From Primula veris (Eukaryota > Streptophyta > Magnoliopsida > Ericales > Primulaceae), in the NCBI GenBank assembly GCA_963682055.1, contig OY821742.1:1053316-1117315 (forward strand): DNA of 64,000 nt. Direction: 5' to 3'. Below the pieces are notes generated by a model. The model had not been told where the DNA came from and made no database searches. It saw only the letters and a list, made by a program, of their open reading frames with translations. The translations under genes were made by a program, and so were the position numbers. Of the stretch, positions 25,152 through 36,738 are shown piece by piece (position 1 is the first letter of the stretch; every line of letters starts with the position of its first letter).

Positions 25152-27225
25152 CAAAGCATCTAACTTTTAAATAATTGACATCACAAAACATTTGGTCCAT
25201 AAGGTTAATAATTCAAACACCACGGCAAAAAGTGCCATCTCCGGCTTCAAATCTCTGAACCCAAATGTAGTAACCTCTTGAGCTTTAATCACCAGCTCCC
25301 TTACAAACCTTAAGGAACAATTTTATATTCATTGAGGCTAATTCAGCGGCTAAGTATCAAGTCACGTAAGGAATAGCTACTTTCTCCATTCCCCGAGTTG
25401 AATTACAGCAAGTGCAAATGACCTTTTTTGTGGGTTAATTATCATATTAGTAATAATTATCATAAATGTAAATGCAAAGGTTACAAAACTGTAGACGAAA
25501 GAAAGGAAATGAAAGAGAGAGAGCAATTTGTTTTCTGCCCTACAACATTTAATGTTTTACTAACCCAAAATTTAATATTGTAAAAATTTGTATAGCTATG
25601 GACAGGGGTGGAAATTTCCTACATAATTGAGCCAACCAACCGCTTTTCAAATCGAACTGACAAGTCCAATACCGACTAATTTTGTTACCATGGTACACTG
25701 CGATACAAGTTTACTTAGTAGCTAGTGTACATTGCTACGGTAGTTGGCCAGCGGTTTAGAGTTTACTACATTCTGCTCTTTCTTCAGAAACCAGATTTAT
25801 ATCAACTTTATTGAAACCTAAATATATGCCCTAATTTCTAATTCTACCGACATGCAATACAAATGGGGTAAATATGTGCCCTAGTTTTTGAACTTTGACC
25901 CTGTCGTAGATTTATGGTTATGTTCCGTCGGTTACAAACAGTTAATATGTTGTATTAAAAGGAAATATAAGGAATTTCTTAAGTTTGATTTCAGTTTGCG
26001 GAGACAAATTCTAATTTTTTTGGGAGAATTTGCAAATCATTAGATTTCAGTTTCTGTTGATCAGTTTTTAAAGAGTTTAATTTGGACACTGCATGCATTT
26101 CAGGTTATATATGAGTTTTGGTACAACACTGAAAATCAAACCGTAACAGGCAAGATAATTGGTGTGCCGATCTTTGGCCAGTAATGTTATCATCAACAAT
26201 GTACAACCAAACTACTTGGGTTCGATATATAGTGGTACATCGTCAAAACTTTGGTACCAACCTGAATTCATGCCTACTTTTCTTGGATAGTTTATTATTT
26301 TCGAATTGGGCATAGTCAATTCGAAGATTTGGTTATATTGCAAAGAAATAAATTAAGGGCATCAAAATGGTTCAGAAAATTAATCATCTCAAATAGAAAT
26401 TGACAACCATGTTCGAAAACAAAATAAAAAACAATTCAAGGGGTTTCTGCAGTTTCTCACTCTCAATCAATGATAAACAACAAAATGCTATTTTTTTCTC
26501 AATCTTTAAATTCCCCACTATTCCGATAACTTTTTTCGAACTTCAGCACAAACCTTTTCCACCTTCAACTTCCCTATATCCAACTTAGTAAATTCAGTAA
26601 AAACATCCGAGTTGGCGCTAGACCCAATTCCATCTTTACCCTTGGCATCCCTTTTTAGTTTCTTGGCCGATGCTCTTCCAATACCAACATCACTTGACGG
26701 ATGGCCACTTGGATTCTTGTTTCTTTTATGAAACGACGAAAACGGTGACTTGGACGAGTTTCTAGGAGGGGGGGCCTTGTTTGCACGAAAAGGCTTGTTA
26801 CAGTTGGGACAAACAAGCAGTTTATCAATATGTTTTATAAAGTACTCAAAATGAAATTTGCACGTTCCACATATAGTCCAGAAAGACTCGGCTTGAGGTT
26901 TGTGTAGAGAACTCGAAGACATTTTATCAGCCATTTCCTTGGCCTCAGTTGCCTTAACTCTGTTGTAATCCATAACAAACAATATTTTCCGATAAATTAA
27001 ACAAGAACAAAAGTTAGGACCTAAAACTTATGCATTATAGAACAAAGAGCATGCCAAAGGTGTTCTATTTTAGTTCGCAATGGAACATTTACCCAAAATA
27101 GCATTAGACAAATGAAATTTTTAATGCAACTCATTTTCATCGATCGTAATTCAAGTAGTCATTTATCTGTTCTTGTTTCTAAAGGAATTATTCTTTAGTA
27201 CATTCATTACCAGATATATGCATAT
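25152..27225. repeat. segmental duplication, unit D
   Basis: Direct-orientation copy of 18553-20560, from CAAAGCATCTAACTTTTAAA to the ATATATGCAT word near 27220. It carries the intact zinc-ribbon ORF at 26518-26973 and retains about 58 bp near 25280-25350 that unit A has lost. Positions 27940-28140 match 20570-20760, so the unit probably continues there after an interruption of about 700 bp. Confidence 0.8.
26518..26973 (-). CDS. stand-alone DnaJ-type zinc-ribbon protein (copy D)
   Basis: 151-aa product from the ATG at 26973, collinear with copy A without any indel and differing at only about a dozen residues. Ribbon cysteines CGTC and CPNC, the aromatic block before them, KPFRANKAPPPRNSSKSPF and the charged tail (KKLKRDAKGKDG) are all conserved. 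As in copy A, no J domain or DUF3444 is present, and a possible splice acceptor precedes the start. Either both copies are expressed, or the duplication is too recent for decay. Likely a zinc-binding protein of unknown role. Confidence 0.6.
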   Translation of the reverse strand: MDYNRVKATEAKEMADKMSSSSLHKPQAESFWTICGTCKFHFEYFIKHIDKLLVCPNCNKPFRANKAPPPRNSSKSPFSSFHKRNKNPSGHPSSDVGIGRASAKKLKRDAKGKDGIGSSANSDVFTEFTKLDIGKLKVEKVCAEVRKKLSE

Positions 27226-28905
27226 AGAGACCATATAGCACGATCAAAGCTCATCTATACTAATATTATATGTGAAGATACTAACATAAGCAGAGCAATA
27301 TTTTTTTCAAATGATTATCGGATGCTCATTATTATTATAAATAATGTGCGTAAGTAATACAAGGGTCATTGCATTCGGAACATCCTCCGATGGCTAAACA
27401 AAATAGAAATTACATAGCACATAATTCTCCGTAGACCTAAAAGACAATCTAAATCATCCCATAATAAACAAGATTAAAAAAAACCAACAAACCATAAATT
27501 TAAAATATACTCATATGAACCGACTAAATGAAAAGTGAATATTGTTATGAAATATAATGACTAGTACTAAGCTTAATGAATTTCCTACATACCTTGTATG
27601 GGCAGAATAATCAGAAGCTATTTCTGCAAATATTTACGACTAATGATAATATATGGTAGGCAAATATAGATTATTTGCTGCTGCTCGGAAATTGATAAAA
27701 ATTAAAAGAAAAAAAAACCGTATGGACACATCCGCTCATACTTGAAAGCATATTTAAGACCAGTAGACAACCATAACCATTTATAATCAGAATCGGAGTA
27801 TCGCTTGTGTTATATATCTTTTGTTGTATTTATGTATTAATGTTCTTTTTTTGCTTGTAGTGAATCCTTTAAATACTAAATTGGTAACAAAAATTCAATT
27901 AGTAACCGTCATTTAAAAAGTTACATGGAGTGGAATATTATAAACATATGATATACTAATAACGGTCGTATAAAAGTAGCATTGCGCGTGTAATTCCTTG
28001 TAAGACACGGATAAGACACTTTCTTCGTATCTCCCATGCATCATATGGCAATTGCACCATGCAAATTTTAAACAAAATTCCTTGGGGTTGGCCAATATTC
28101 GATCCCGTTTGTATCTCCAAACAATTTCGTTTACATTTCGTTTACATTAATTATACCATTGACCTTAGTCTTTGACTTCAACGCATAATACTAAATTTAT
28201 AGTTGATCTCATTAATTGTTTCATATGTGGTTAAAATAATACTTAATTAAGATCACATAAAAATTATCTTTATAAACTTAAATATTAATAAAAATAAAAA
28301 TAAAGATTTATAATAAAAATATAGAATTCAAGGTGAGACTATCCTAATTCCACCCCTGTCCATAGCTATACAAATTTTTACAACATTAAATGTTGGGTTT
28401 AGTAAAACATTAAATGTTGTAGTGCAGAAAACAAATTGCTCTCTCTCTTTCATTTCCTCTCTTTCCTCTACAGTTTTGTAACCTTTGCATTTACATTTAT
28501 GATAATTATTACTAATAGGATAATGATAATTAACTAGTCCACACTAGTTAAGTTTTTAATGCTTTACCTATATATAATGCTTACTACTAGTATAGTTAAT
28601 AAGTATATCTTTGCACACTAATAAATCTAAATCATTACTACTGTTCATGTTAAATACAAAACATCAATAATGCATGGTTTTTAGAAGAGGAGGAAAATTG
28701 TGAATATGTTTTTATTTGGCTTTTTATAGTGAATGTACATATTTATTTAATTAATATTTAAGTTTAGAATAGTATCAACTAGGGTTCCATATTTTTATTT
28801 GCGTTTTTATTATAAGTCTAGATTTTTATTTTAATTAATATTTAGTTAGCACTTTAAGATAGTATCAACTAGAATTCTATAATTTATAGGAAAATATTGT
28901 TTGTT
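27226..28905. other. non-coding spacer with pieces of the duplicated unit
   Basis: No gene seen. Positions 27940-28140 match 20570-20760 in direct orientation. Positions 28353-28535 are the reverse complement of about 25433-25615 of unit D. Positions 28745-28880 hold two copies, about 85 bp apart, of an AATTAATATTTA...AGTATCAACTAG unit. Confidence 0.55.
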
Positions 28906-29360
28906 ATGGATTTCAATAGAGTTAGGCGATTGGGACCAAGGAAATGGCCGATAAAATGTCTTTGAGTTCTCTACACAAATCTCAAGCTTAGTCTTTCTGG
29001 ACTATTTATGGCACATGCAAATTTCATTTTGAGTACTGTATAAAACATCTTGATGAACTGCTTGTTTGTCTCAACTGTAATAAGCCTTTTAGCACAAGCA
29101 AGGCCTCTCCTCCTCGGAACTCGTCTAAGTCACCGTTTTTGTAGTTTCAAGAAAGGAACAAGAATCCAAATGGCCATCCGTCAAGTGACGTTAGTATTGG
29201 AAGAGGGTCGGCCAAGAAACTAAAAAGGGACGCCAAGGGTAAAGATGGAATTGAGTCTAGCGACAACTCGGATGTTTTTGCTGAATTTAGTAAGTTGGAT
29301 AAAGGGAAGTTGAAGGTGGAAAAGGTTTGTGCCGAGGTTCGAAAGAAGTTATCGGAATAG
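28906..29360 (+). pseudogene. inverted zinc-ribbon pseudogene (copy F)
   Basis: A full-length inverted copy of the zinc-ribbon gene, from ATG 28906 to the terminal TAG at 29358. It is broken by a small deletion near 28924-28940 that shifts the frame, a TAG replacing a Glu codon just before the ribbon (near 28988) and another TAG in the linker (near 29143). Homology to the 3' flank of copies A and D continues to 29410 and stops at the LINE junction. Not functional as a protein. Confidence 0.8.
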
Positions 29361-29407
29361 TGGTGAATTTAAAGATTGAGAAAAACATAGTAGCATTCTG
29401 TTGTTTA

Positions 29408-32382
29408 TCAAATATTAATGCAAATATCACTATTAAATAAATGACTCAAATGATGAGGAATAATATACTCTATTTTCTCTTTATCCCATTCTCCATTTGT
29501 TATCACATCTGCAGCCTTGATATTATCATCCAAAAAAGCATCCATCAATGGACCTGTACCTAGCCAATTATCCAAATTAAGAGAAATATTTCCCTCCCCT
29601 ATTAACCAAACAATATGTTTTTCAGCTTCATTTCTCATCTTTAACATTCTTGACCAAGCATTATCACCTTTCCTATTAGTAACACAGTTAGGATGCATTT
29701 TTCTACAATACTTAGCTTTCATGAAATTTGACCACAAGCTGTTTTTGGTTTTGAAATTCCACCACAATTTAGCTGCAAAAGCCATTGAAATATCATTGAA
29801 ACTTCTAAGTCCCAAACCACCTTCTTCTACTGGAGAACATACTTTCTTCCATTTAACCCACTGATGTTTCTTAACTGAGTCAGAAGAACCCCACAAAAAT
29901 TTAGCCAGAATTTGATCAATTTTTTTAATAACCTGTTTGGGAGGATTCATAGCTGATAAAGTATAAACTGGAATAGATTGTAATACATATTTTATCAAAA
30001 TAAGTCTTCCACCCATATTTAACTACTGACTTTTCCAATTGCTTAACTTTTTCCTTACTTTCAGAATAAGCTCATGGAACAGAACACACTTTTTGTGACC
30101 AGCATACAACTTGCAACCAAGATAAGTAAAATGAGTCCTCTTTACTTCTATTTGCAGCTCTTCTTTAATCACTCTCTTATTTTCTCTATCAACACTTTTA
30201 GAAGCATAAGCAAAGCTCTTATTCAAACTGATTTCTTGCCCAGAATCTTCATTATAGCTTTTTAATACTTTTTTAACATTAAGAATGGACCTTTTATCAG
30301 CAGCACTAAAAATAATGATATCATCTGCAAAAGCTAAATGAGTAATGATAGGACCATGTAAAGGAGATTTGAAAGCTTTCCAACTCTTTTTTCCACTAAA
30401 GCATTTAAATTTCTTGTTAACACTTCTGAACAAATAATGAAAAGACTTGCTGAAATAGGATCACCTTGTCTCAGCCCATTAGAAGGGAAAAAATACCCTG
30501 AAGATACACCATTCACCAGAATTGATGTCCCGTTACATGATATAATTCTCCATATCCTGTCTATAAATACCTCAGAAAATCCAAGCTTCCTTAGAACACA
30601 GATAAGAAAATGCCATGAAACTTTGTCATATGCTTTTTTCATATCCAGCTTAATAGCTAGATTTTTCCCACTGTTTTTCTTATTGAGGGTAGCAATAAAA
30701 TCTTGTGCCAGTAATATATTCTCCACTATATCTCTGTTCTGAACAAATCCACTTTGGTTAGAAGAGATAATATTCGGCAAGATTATAGATAGTCTTTTAG
30801 CCACAATTTTAGAGATAACTTTATTGATAAAAGTACATAAACTAATAGGTCTATATTCTGAGAAATCATTAGGAACTTGATTTTTAGGAATAAGAGCAAT
30901 AACAGTGCTACTAATACCTTTTGGAAGTACTTGCCCAGCAAAGAAAGATAGAATTGCAGAGCACACATCTTTTCCAATTAGTTCCCAATTGGAAGTATAA
31001 AAACATCTAGTAAAACCATCTACACCTGGAGCACTATCCATGTTAAGACCCCACACTGCTTCTTTGATTTCTGTTTCATCAGGAAATTTATTTAACATAT
31101 CATTATCATCATCCATGATAAGCTTTGAAATGATATCCAAGCTCTTATAGGGGCCCTTTACACCTTTAGCAGCATCCAAAAGTCCTTTGAAATACTCAAC
31201 AGCTTCATTTTGAATGTCTAATTTCTCTTAAATAACCTCCCCTGTAACATTTTTAATATTATTTATATAGCTTCTAGCTCTTCTTTTTTTCACTATACTA
31301 TGAAAATACTTAGTATTAGCATCTCCTTCATTGACCCATTTTAAATTGGCCTTTTGCCTCCAAAACACTTCCTCAATTTTAATTATGTATTTCAAATTAG
31401 CTTCAGCTTTATTTAACCCTATTTTATTGATCATTGCAGGATCATTCACAAATATGCTTTCCAGTTTGAGCACCTCATCTTCAGCATCAATTACTTTCTG
31501 GAATATATTCCCAAAAGTTTATTTGTTCCACACAGATAAGGCCTTCTTAGTTCTTTTTAAATTATTAACTAGAGAGTATAGAGCATCACCTTTAGAATAG
31601 GGCACCCAAACTGAAGATATTACCTTGTTATAATCTTGATGTTTAGTCCAAAACTTCTGAAAAATAAACCTTTTAGGATTATTATCAAAACCAGTTTTGC
31701 ATCTAATTAACAAAGGACTGTGATCTGATGAAGCTTTGTTTAAATGTTCTAATGCCATATGCTGAAATATATCTAGGCATTTCTGATTAACAAGAACTTT
31801 ATCAATTCTTTCAAAAATAGCAGCTTCATCACTTCTCTTATTACACCAAGTGAATCTAGAACCAGAAAACTTCATCTCTTCCATGTTCACATTGTTTATA
31901 CAGTCTATATAATCATTAGCTGCTCCCAAGTTTACGTCAAGACCACCTATCTTATCCTCTGTCTTTGAAACAGTATTGAAGTCTCCTCCAATAATCCAAG
32001 GTTCTTCAGTATTCTCTTGCTGCAACCAATCCCATAAAGGTACTCTTTCTTCTCTTGTACACTTGGCATACACAGCTGTAAATTTTATTTGCTTCAGAAT
32101 AGAACTCCCTTTGATAACAAAACTAAAACCTTGCTCCATTTGATTAGCCACCTCCACATTAATACCAATATTATAGAAAACCCAAATTTTGTTATAATCC
32201 TGAGAGACAGCATTATCAAACCCAAATTTATACTTATAAAATTCTAGCTTACTACTGCAAGTCATAGGTTCCAAACATATAAGTAAAACAGGCTTGTGTA
32301 TCTTGCATAAAAACTTTAATCTTCTACTTGTAGCTCCTTTGCCTTCCATTCCTCTTACATTCCAAATTAGAGCATTAATCAT
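29408..32382 (-). pseudogene. LINE ORF2: endonuclease and reverse transcriptase, broken
   Basis: The ATG at 32382 opens an APE-type endonuclease (WNVRG, the catalytic Glu in LICLE, GGDFN, RIDKVLVN, SDHSPLL), followed by a reverse transcriptase (SAPGVDGF, a YRPISL block, LDMKKAYD, LRQGDPIS, and the catalytic FADD near 30330). In-frame stops lie at 31519-31521 (TAA), 31228-31230 (TAA) and 30023-30025 (TAG), and a frameshift near 30430 separates LRQGDP from FADD. The C-terminus is cut at 29411. Catalytic motifs are intact, but the chain cannot be made whole, so the element is immobile. Confidence 0.87.
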
Positions 32383-33960
32383 TTATACACTTTTCTAGCC
32401 CCTACATTAGAGGATCTCAAAATCATACTCTCCTTTTCAGCTATTTTGAACTCTTTTTTTCTTTGTTTTCTTTTTGCACTATTAGACATGCAAATTTCCC
32501 AATTTTCATCTTCAGGCTCTATTGGTATATGTCTTGGTGATAGATTTAAATCATTTAGAACATTAGATTCTCTCATTTCATCAAAATCATTGTTTTCTTC
32601 AGTTTCAATATGATTGATAACACTTCCAGTCAACTTATTAGCTACAATTTCTGAAAGCTCTTGAACTTCACCTTCCTCATTTGTTTCCACTATTTCTACA
32701 GTAGAAGTTTTTTGTCTATCACTTTCAATACCTACCCCATCTTTGTATGTGGCACTATAATCCAAGTCTTCAACTATAATAGCAGTAGTATTTCCTTCGT
32801 TAACCTCAATAATATTATCTACTAGATTGGCATTCTCAGTATTAACTAATGTAGTAACTTGCTGCACCTTTTCTGCAGGATTCTCTGGATCATTTACTGG
32901 AGTATTTTCCACCATTGAAGAAGGCTTTTCCACCACCATGCTGTTTTTACCAAAATTTCTACTAACCCACTCCTTTGTACTCTCCCTTTCTATCCTTTTA
33001 TAAAAGTTTTTTTGTGGAGTAATTTTTTGTAATAAGGCCTGTTTTTCTCCTTCCTTCTGTTGTTTTTGCCCTTGTTCTGGGGCCTTTTCATTAATGTTCT
33101 TAATAGTGTTTTTGCTTTCCTGCATTTTTATTAAACAGTTAACTTCTTCATGCCCTTGTTTATTGCAATAGTAACAAAACTTAGGAACATCTTCATATCG
33201 ACAATCTTGCCAGAAACCCTCATCTCCCCCATAACCAATACGAACTCTGTCAATTAATTCTTTTTTGAGATCAATTTCTACACAGATACGAGCTAACCCA
33301 GGTCTAGACAACTTAGAAGTAGGTTCATCTACCTTAAGTGGATATCCAAAAGCTGAAGCTATTGAAAATATACTTGATGTATTATATAAATGAATAGGCA
33401 GCTTAGGTAAAGATATCCACACAGGTGTCAATGAAGTTTCAACATCCGGATCAAAATCATACGTCCATTTAAAAGTGCGCATAGGAAAACCTTTAATAAA
33501 CCAGATTTTTCGTAACCAAATTCTTTGAAAATCATCTTCGTGGAAACACCTAATTAGAATATGTTTGTGATCTAAAACTCCGATTTGGTAATTAGCTTGT
33601 AGATCTAGAGTGTGAAACACCTTTTTAATATCTTCCATCTGCGGCTTTCCATGCGAGAATTTACCTACTATAGTATATTTAAACGGTTCCGATAATTGAC
33701 AAATTTCCTTCTTCGAAAACTGAATCATTGGTTCACCTCGATAATATTCTATTTCCTTCAAATCGATTTTGGGTTTCGCAACTTGTTTATTCAGTATAGC
33801 AGCGAAAGATTTTACCGAAGAATCCGGTTTAATAAGTTGAGCGTTGGAATCATCATATATCTTATCTCGATCTACCATCTTTGCGGCGGCTAGGGTTTTT
33901 CACCCTAGTCGTCTCTCTCTTTCTCTCTCTAGTTTAACCCTAAAGTCTGCAAAATTAATT
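29411..33960 (-). mobile_element. L1-type LINE (non-LTR retrotransposon), 3'-truncated
   Basis: A plant L1-clade LINE read from about 33960 down to 29411. The 5' UTR is short and rich in GAGAGA. ORF1 is intact and ORF2 is broken. The element stops within the ORF2 C-terminal region, before the cysteine-rich zf-RVT segment and any poly-A tail, and abuts the inverted zinc-ribbon copy F. Loss of the 3' end is unusual, because LINEs usually lose their 5' end. A later deletion or rearrangement is the likely cause. No target duplication can be defined. Confidence 0.85.
32379..33878 (-). CDS. LINE ORF1: gag-like nucleic-acid-binding protein
   Basis: 499 aa, complete. Residues about 45-190 match the plant DUF4283 domain of LINE ORF1 proteins (KYTIVGKFSHGKP, then a WTYDFDPDVE...PVWISLPKLP block). 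A CCHC zinc knuckle, CYYCNKQGHEEVNC, follows at about 235-250. The C-terminal half is acidic and low-complexity. Such proteins bind the element's RNA during retrotransposition. The start ATG at 33878 lies after the CCCTAGCCGCCGC leader. The stop overlaps the ORF2 start (ATGA at 32379-32382). Confidence 0.88.
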   Translation of the reverse strand: MVDRDKIYDDSNAQLIKPDSSVKSFAAILNKQVAKPKIDLKEIEYYRGEPMIQFSKKEICQLSEPFKYTIVGKFSHGKPQMEDIKKVFHTLDLQANYQIGVLDHKHILIRCFHEDDFQRIWLRKIWFIKGFPMRTFKWTYDFDPDVETSLTPVWISLPKLPIHLYNTSSIFSIASAFGYPLKVDEPTSKLSRPGLARICVEIDLKKELIDRVRIGYGGDEGFWQDCRYEDVPKFCYYCNKQGHEEVNCLIKMQESKNTIKNINEKAPEQGQKQQKEGEKQALLQKITPQKNFYKRIERESTKEWVSRNFGKNSMVVEKPSSMVENTPVNDPENPAEKVQQVTTLVNTENANLVDNIIEVNEGNTTAIIVEDLDYSATYKDGVGIESDRQKTSTVEIVETNEEGEVQELSEIVANKLTGSVINHIETEENNDFDEMRESNVLNDLNLSPRHIPIEPEDENWEICMSNSAKRKQRKKEFKIAEKESMILRSSNVGARKVYK

Positions 33961-34262
33961 AAATTAATTAGTAAATTTAGAGTTCAAATTTCAAGACGTG
34001 TTCATATTTAGTGTGCAAGTGATTAATTTATGTAATTTAATTACTTCGGCTCCTTCATCAAATAAAAAGTAAAAACCCTTGAATTTGAGTATTTTATTTT
34101 AAGTTATTAATTACACGTGAAAGTCATACCATTATAATGCACCCTTTCATGATCATATACTCCGTATTTTTGTAATTGTAATCTTGTTTGGTAGGAGAAT
34201 ACTGTCTACTATTGGATTTTTTTTTTTAAAATATAGCTTCCCTGAAGTGCATACATAATAAT
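33961..34262. other. short spacer, nothing identified
   Basis: AT-rich sequence between the LINE 5' end and the DNA transposon cluster. I see no frame, repeat or signal that I can support. Confidence 0.4.
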
Positions 34263-34428
34263 CACTACAAAAAATATGCCCAAATAACTACGGAATTAGT
34301 AACGGTATTTTTTATGACGAACTTATTAGTTACGGATTTTATGACGGGTTTGCAATTGTTTAGTCAATTTGTGACAGACTTGTGACCATTTTTGACTATC
34401 ACCAAAATCAACATTATTTTGTACTGTG
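34263..34428. mobile_element. degraded CACTA-type MITE
   Basis: Begins CACTACAAAAAATATG and ends TTTTGTACTGTG, a decayed CACTA terminal repeat. The inside contains TTTAGTCAATTTGTGACAG, the reverse complement of a stretch in the MITE at 3763-3955, so the two belong to one family in opposite orientation. No matching 3-bp flank is visible. Confidence 0.6.
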
Positions 34429-34478
34429 TGAAATGCATATATATTCGTGATAAATGCATGTCTTTCTTTGAATTCATG

Positions 34479-34939
34479 TACTTTATCGTTTTTGGTCGCC
34501 GAAAGAGGTCCAATGAACCTTTGATGACCTCACTGGAGGTCCGACTAAAAACATACACAATCGTCGAGAGTGTATAAATAATCGTCGAAAGTGCATACAC
34601 ATTTGTAAAGGGCATACACATTCATGAAAATTACATACCATCTCTTAAATGCATAGCCTTTCTCGTCTTTGGTCACCAACCGAGGACGTCGTAGCACCGA
34701 CGAACCTCCAATGAGGTCACCGGAGCTTCATCAAAGTGCATATATAATAGTGGAAATTGCATACACAACATTGAACTGCATACACAATCGTGAGCTGCAT
34801 ACACAATCGTGAACTTCATACATAATCGTGTATGAACTTTCCATGCTTATTTATGCACTTTGTTGGACCTTCAATGAGGCCGTGTGATGTTTGTCCGACC
34901 TTTGTGGACCTCTTTTGGTGACCAAAAGACGATAAAGTA
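34479..34939. mobile_element. TIR element of unknown family, about 460 bp
   Basis: The left end TACTTTATCG...TTTGGTC and the right end GACC-AAAGACGATAAAGTA form an imperfect inverted repeat of about 35 bp. The interior has three or more copies of a GCATACACAATCGTG unit (34740-34830) and no coding sequence. It sits directly between the CACTA MITE and the Helitron. Superfamily not determined. Confidence 0.5.
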
Positions 34940-34941
34940 TA

Positions 34942-35361
34942 TCTATACTATTAATATATGTGTAGAGCCATGAAGCCTTGAAACAAATAATTACAAAAAG
35001 CTATTGATAGTTTAAAAAATTACACATAATGTTAAAAATTCAAAAATTAAAAAAATATATAACTGCTAAAATAAACTGCTTACGTTCAATTCAAAATAGA
35101 TACTAATCAGTATTTGAATAAACCCACAAAAATAACTCCTCTATCCTCTCTGCACTCTCTCTCCTCTCCCTCTCCTTTATCCCTATTCTCTGCACTATCT
35201 CTCTTCCCCCTCTCAGGTATTACTCTTCCTATATTTATGATTATAAGTGTTTTTTTTTGTTGTAAAATTGAGTTTGTGTTGTTAAATACTTTTGTTTAAT
35301 ATTTCACAACAATTTACACATCTACGCGTTACATCACCCATCGGGTGGGCAAGTCGGCTAG
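34942..35361 (+). mobile_element. non-autonomous Helitron 1, 420 bp
   Basis: Starts TCTATACTATTAATA and ends in CTAG, with a hairpin (ACCC-ATC-GGGT) about 15 bp before the end. It is inserted between an A (34941) and a T (35362), as expected for Helitrons, which use rolling-circle transposition and make no target duplication. No Rep/helicase gene, so non-autonomous. A related element follows in tandem at 35417. Confidence 0.8.
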
Positions 35362-35481
35362 TACATTTTTAAGAAATGCCATGCATTTTTCACAATATAT
35401 ATATATATATATATATACTATTAGTTTATGTCAAAACCCTCTTATGAAGCCTTAAAACAAATATTTACAAACTAACCCTAT

Positions 35482-36738
35482 TGTTGGTCCGTAGGAGTCT
35501 AAACCTTAGAGGGGGGGGTGAATAAGGTTTTGGTACGTTTTTCTCGGAATTAAATCTATGTGTATTTAACTAAGTTAATTAGTGGTATTTATAACCTAAA
35601 CTCTTTTGTTACCAAATTAACGCTAAATTGATCTAAGCAAGCAATAAATATAAGCGATAAATAAATACGAAAAGTAAAAGTTAAGGGAAAGAAATAACGC
35701 AAGATTTATAGAGGTTCGGCAAACCGCGCCTACGTCCTCTCCTCGGTATTTTCACTACCGAGTGTTTCACTAAAAATCTTCGTTTCAAGGTTACACCTTA
35801 ACGAGCTTAATCAACCGATTACGCTCCCCCTCACTATATGAGTATCCCGAATAAATGACCTAGAGCTTTTAAGCTACACTTGCTTAAAAGCCTCTACCCA
35901 ATTCACTCGCTCACTAATGAGTTTATAAAATACTCTTTTACAAGTTTGATTTCGAATCACTCACTAACAAATATTATCTCGATGTTTATAAGATTACAAT
36001 GAGAATATACTCGAGAATATTTTTGATTACAAGTGAGAAATAAGTAGTATAAGCTCAAAGGATTTCTTAGTAAGAATTGCTTAAAAGTTGTGAATGCTTG
36101 GATAATGTTCTTCAAAGTGTTTTGGGGCTTTTGTAGAGTCACAAAGGTGCAGCAATAAATTTCAGACCGTTGCTGGTTGGTGAGTTCATTCAATGCTGTT
36201 TTTGCAGCAGTTCGCCCCATTTTCAGGAATAGCTTAAAAGCTGGATTTTGAAATTCTACAGAAACGATCGGTCGTTTCTGAAAAACGATCGGTCGTTTTT
36301 CAATTGGACTCACTGGACAAAATGCGCACTGAAACGATCGGTCGTTTCAGATTTATGATCGGTCGTTTTTGCTGAGTGCTCACTGGACAAATATGTACTG
36401 AAAACGATCGGTCGTTTCCTCTTGGCGATCGGTCGTTTTTACGTTGTGCTCACTGGAAGAAAATTTCACTTAAAATGATCGATCGTTTCCTTATGGATCA
36501 GTCGTTTTTGTTCTGGGCTTGTTTTTCGGTTTTCTCGACAAACTTCGAAACCCCGTAACTAATTCGTTTCGAATCCGATATTGGTTCCGCTTGAACCATT
36601 GGCTTCGTAATTTCGCATTCTATCATTTTGAACCTTTAATAAACTCGATAAATGATTAGTATGCAAAACGAGCTTTTATCATGTTTTACAAATATTGTTA
36701 TCATCAAAATAATCGATTATAAGAATCAACGTTCAACA
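35482..36738 (-). repeat. element 1, 3' LTR
   Basis: 1257 bp, TGTTG...CAACA. On the minus strand it holds a CTCTATAAATC box near 35707-35713 and, nearer its 5' side, the CGATCGGTCG motif array at 36265-36504. The frames over it (35957-36313, 36376-36558) recur identically in the other LTR and are not genes. Confidence 0.95.
36265..36504. promoter_or_regulatory. paired CGATCGGTCG motif array in the LTR
   Basis: Four units of about 70 bp start at 36265, 36335, 36405 and 36476. Each holds two motif copies, the second 21 bp on (36286, 36356, 36426; about 19 bp in the last), then a spacer with GCTCACTGGA. The core is AAACGATCGGTCGTTT, close to its own reverse complement. The same array is at 44694-44933 in the other LTR. 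Sireviruses are known to carry clustered palindromic motifs in LTRs; the role here is inferred to be regulatory. Confidence 0.7.

Noticed and set aside
35957..36313. 118-codon frame, repeated at 44386-44742
   Set aside because: It is LTR sequence present identically in both LTRs of element 1, without coding motifs.
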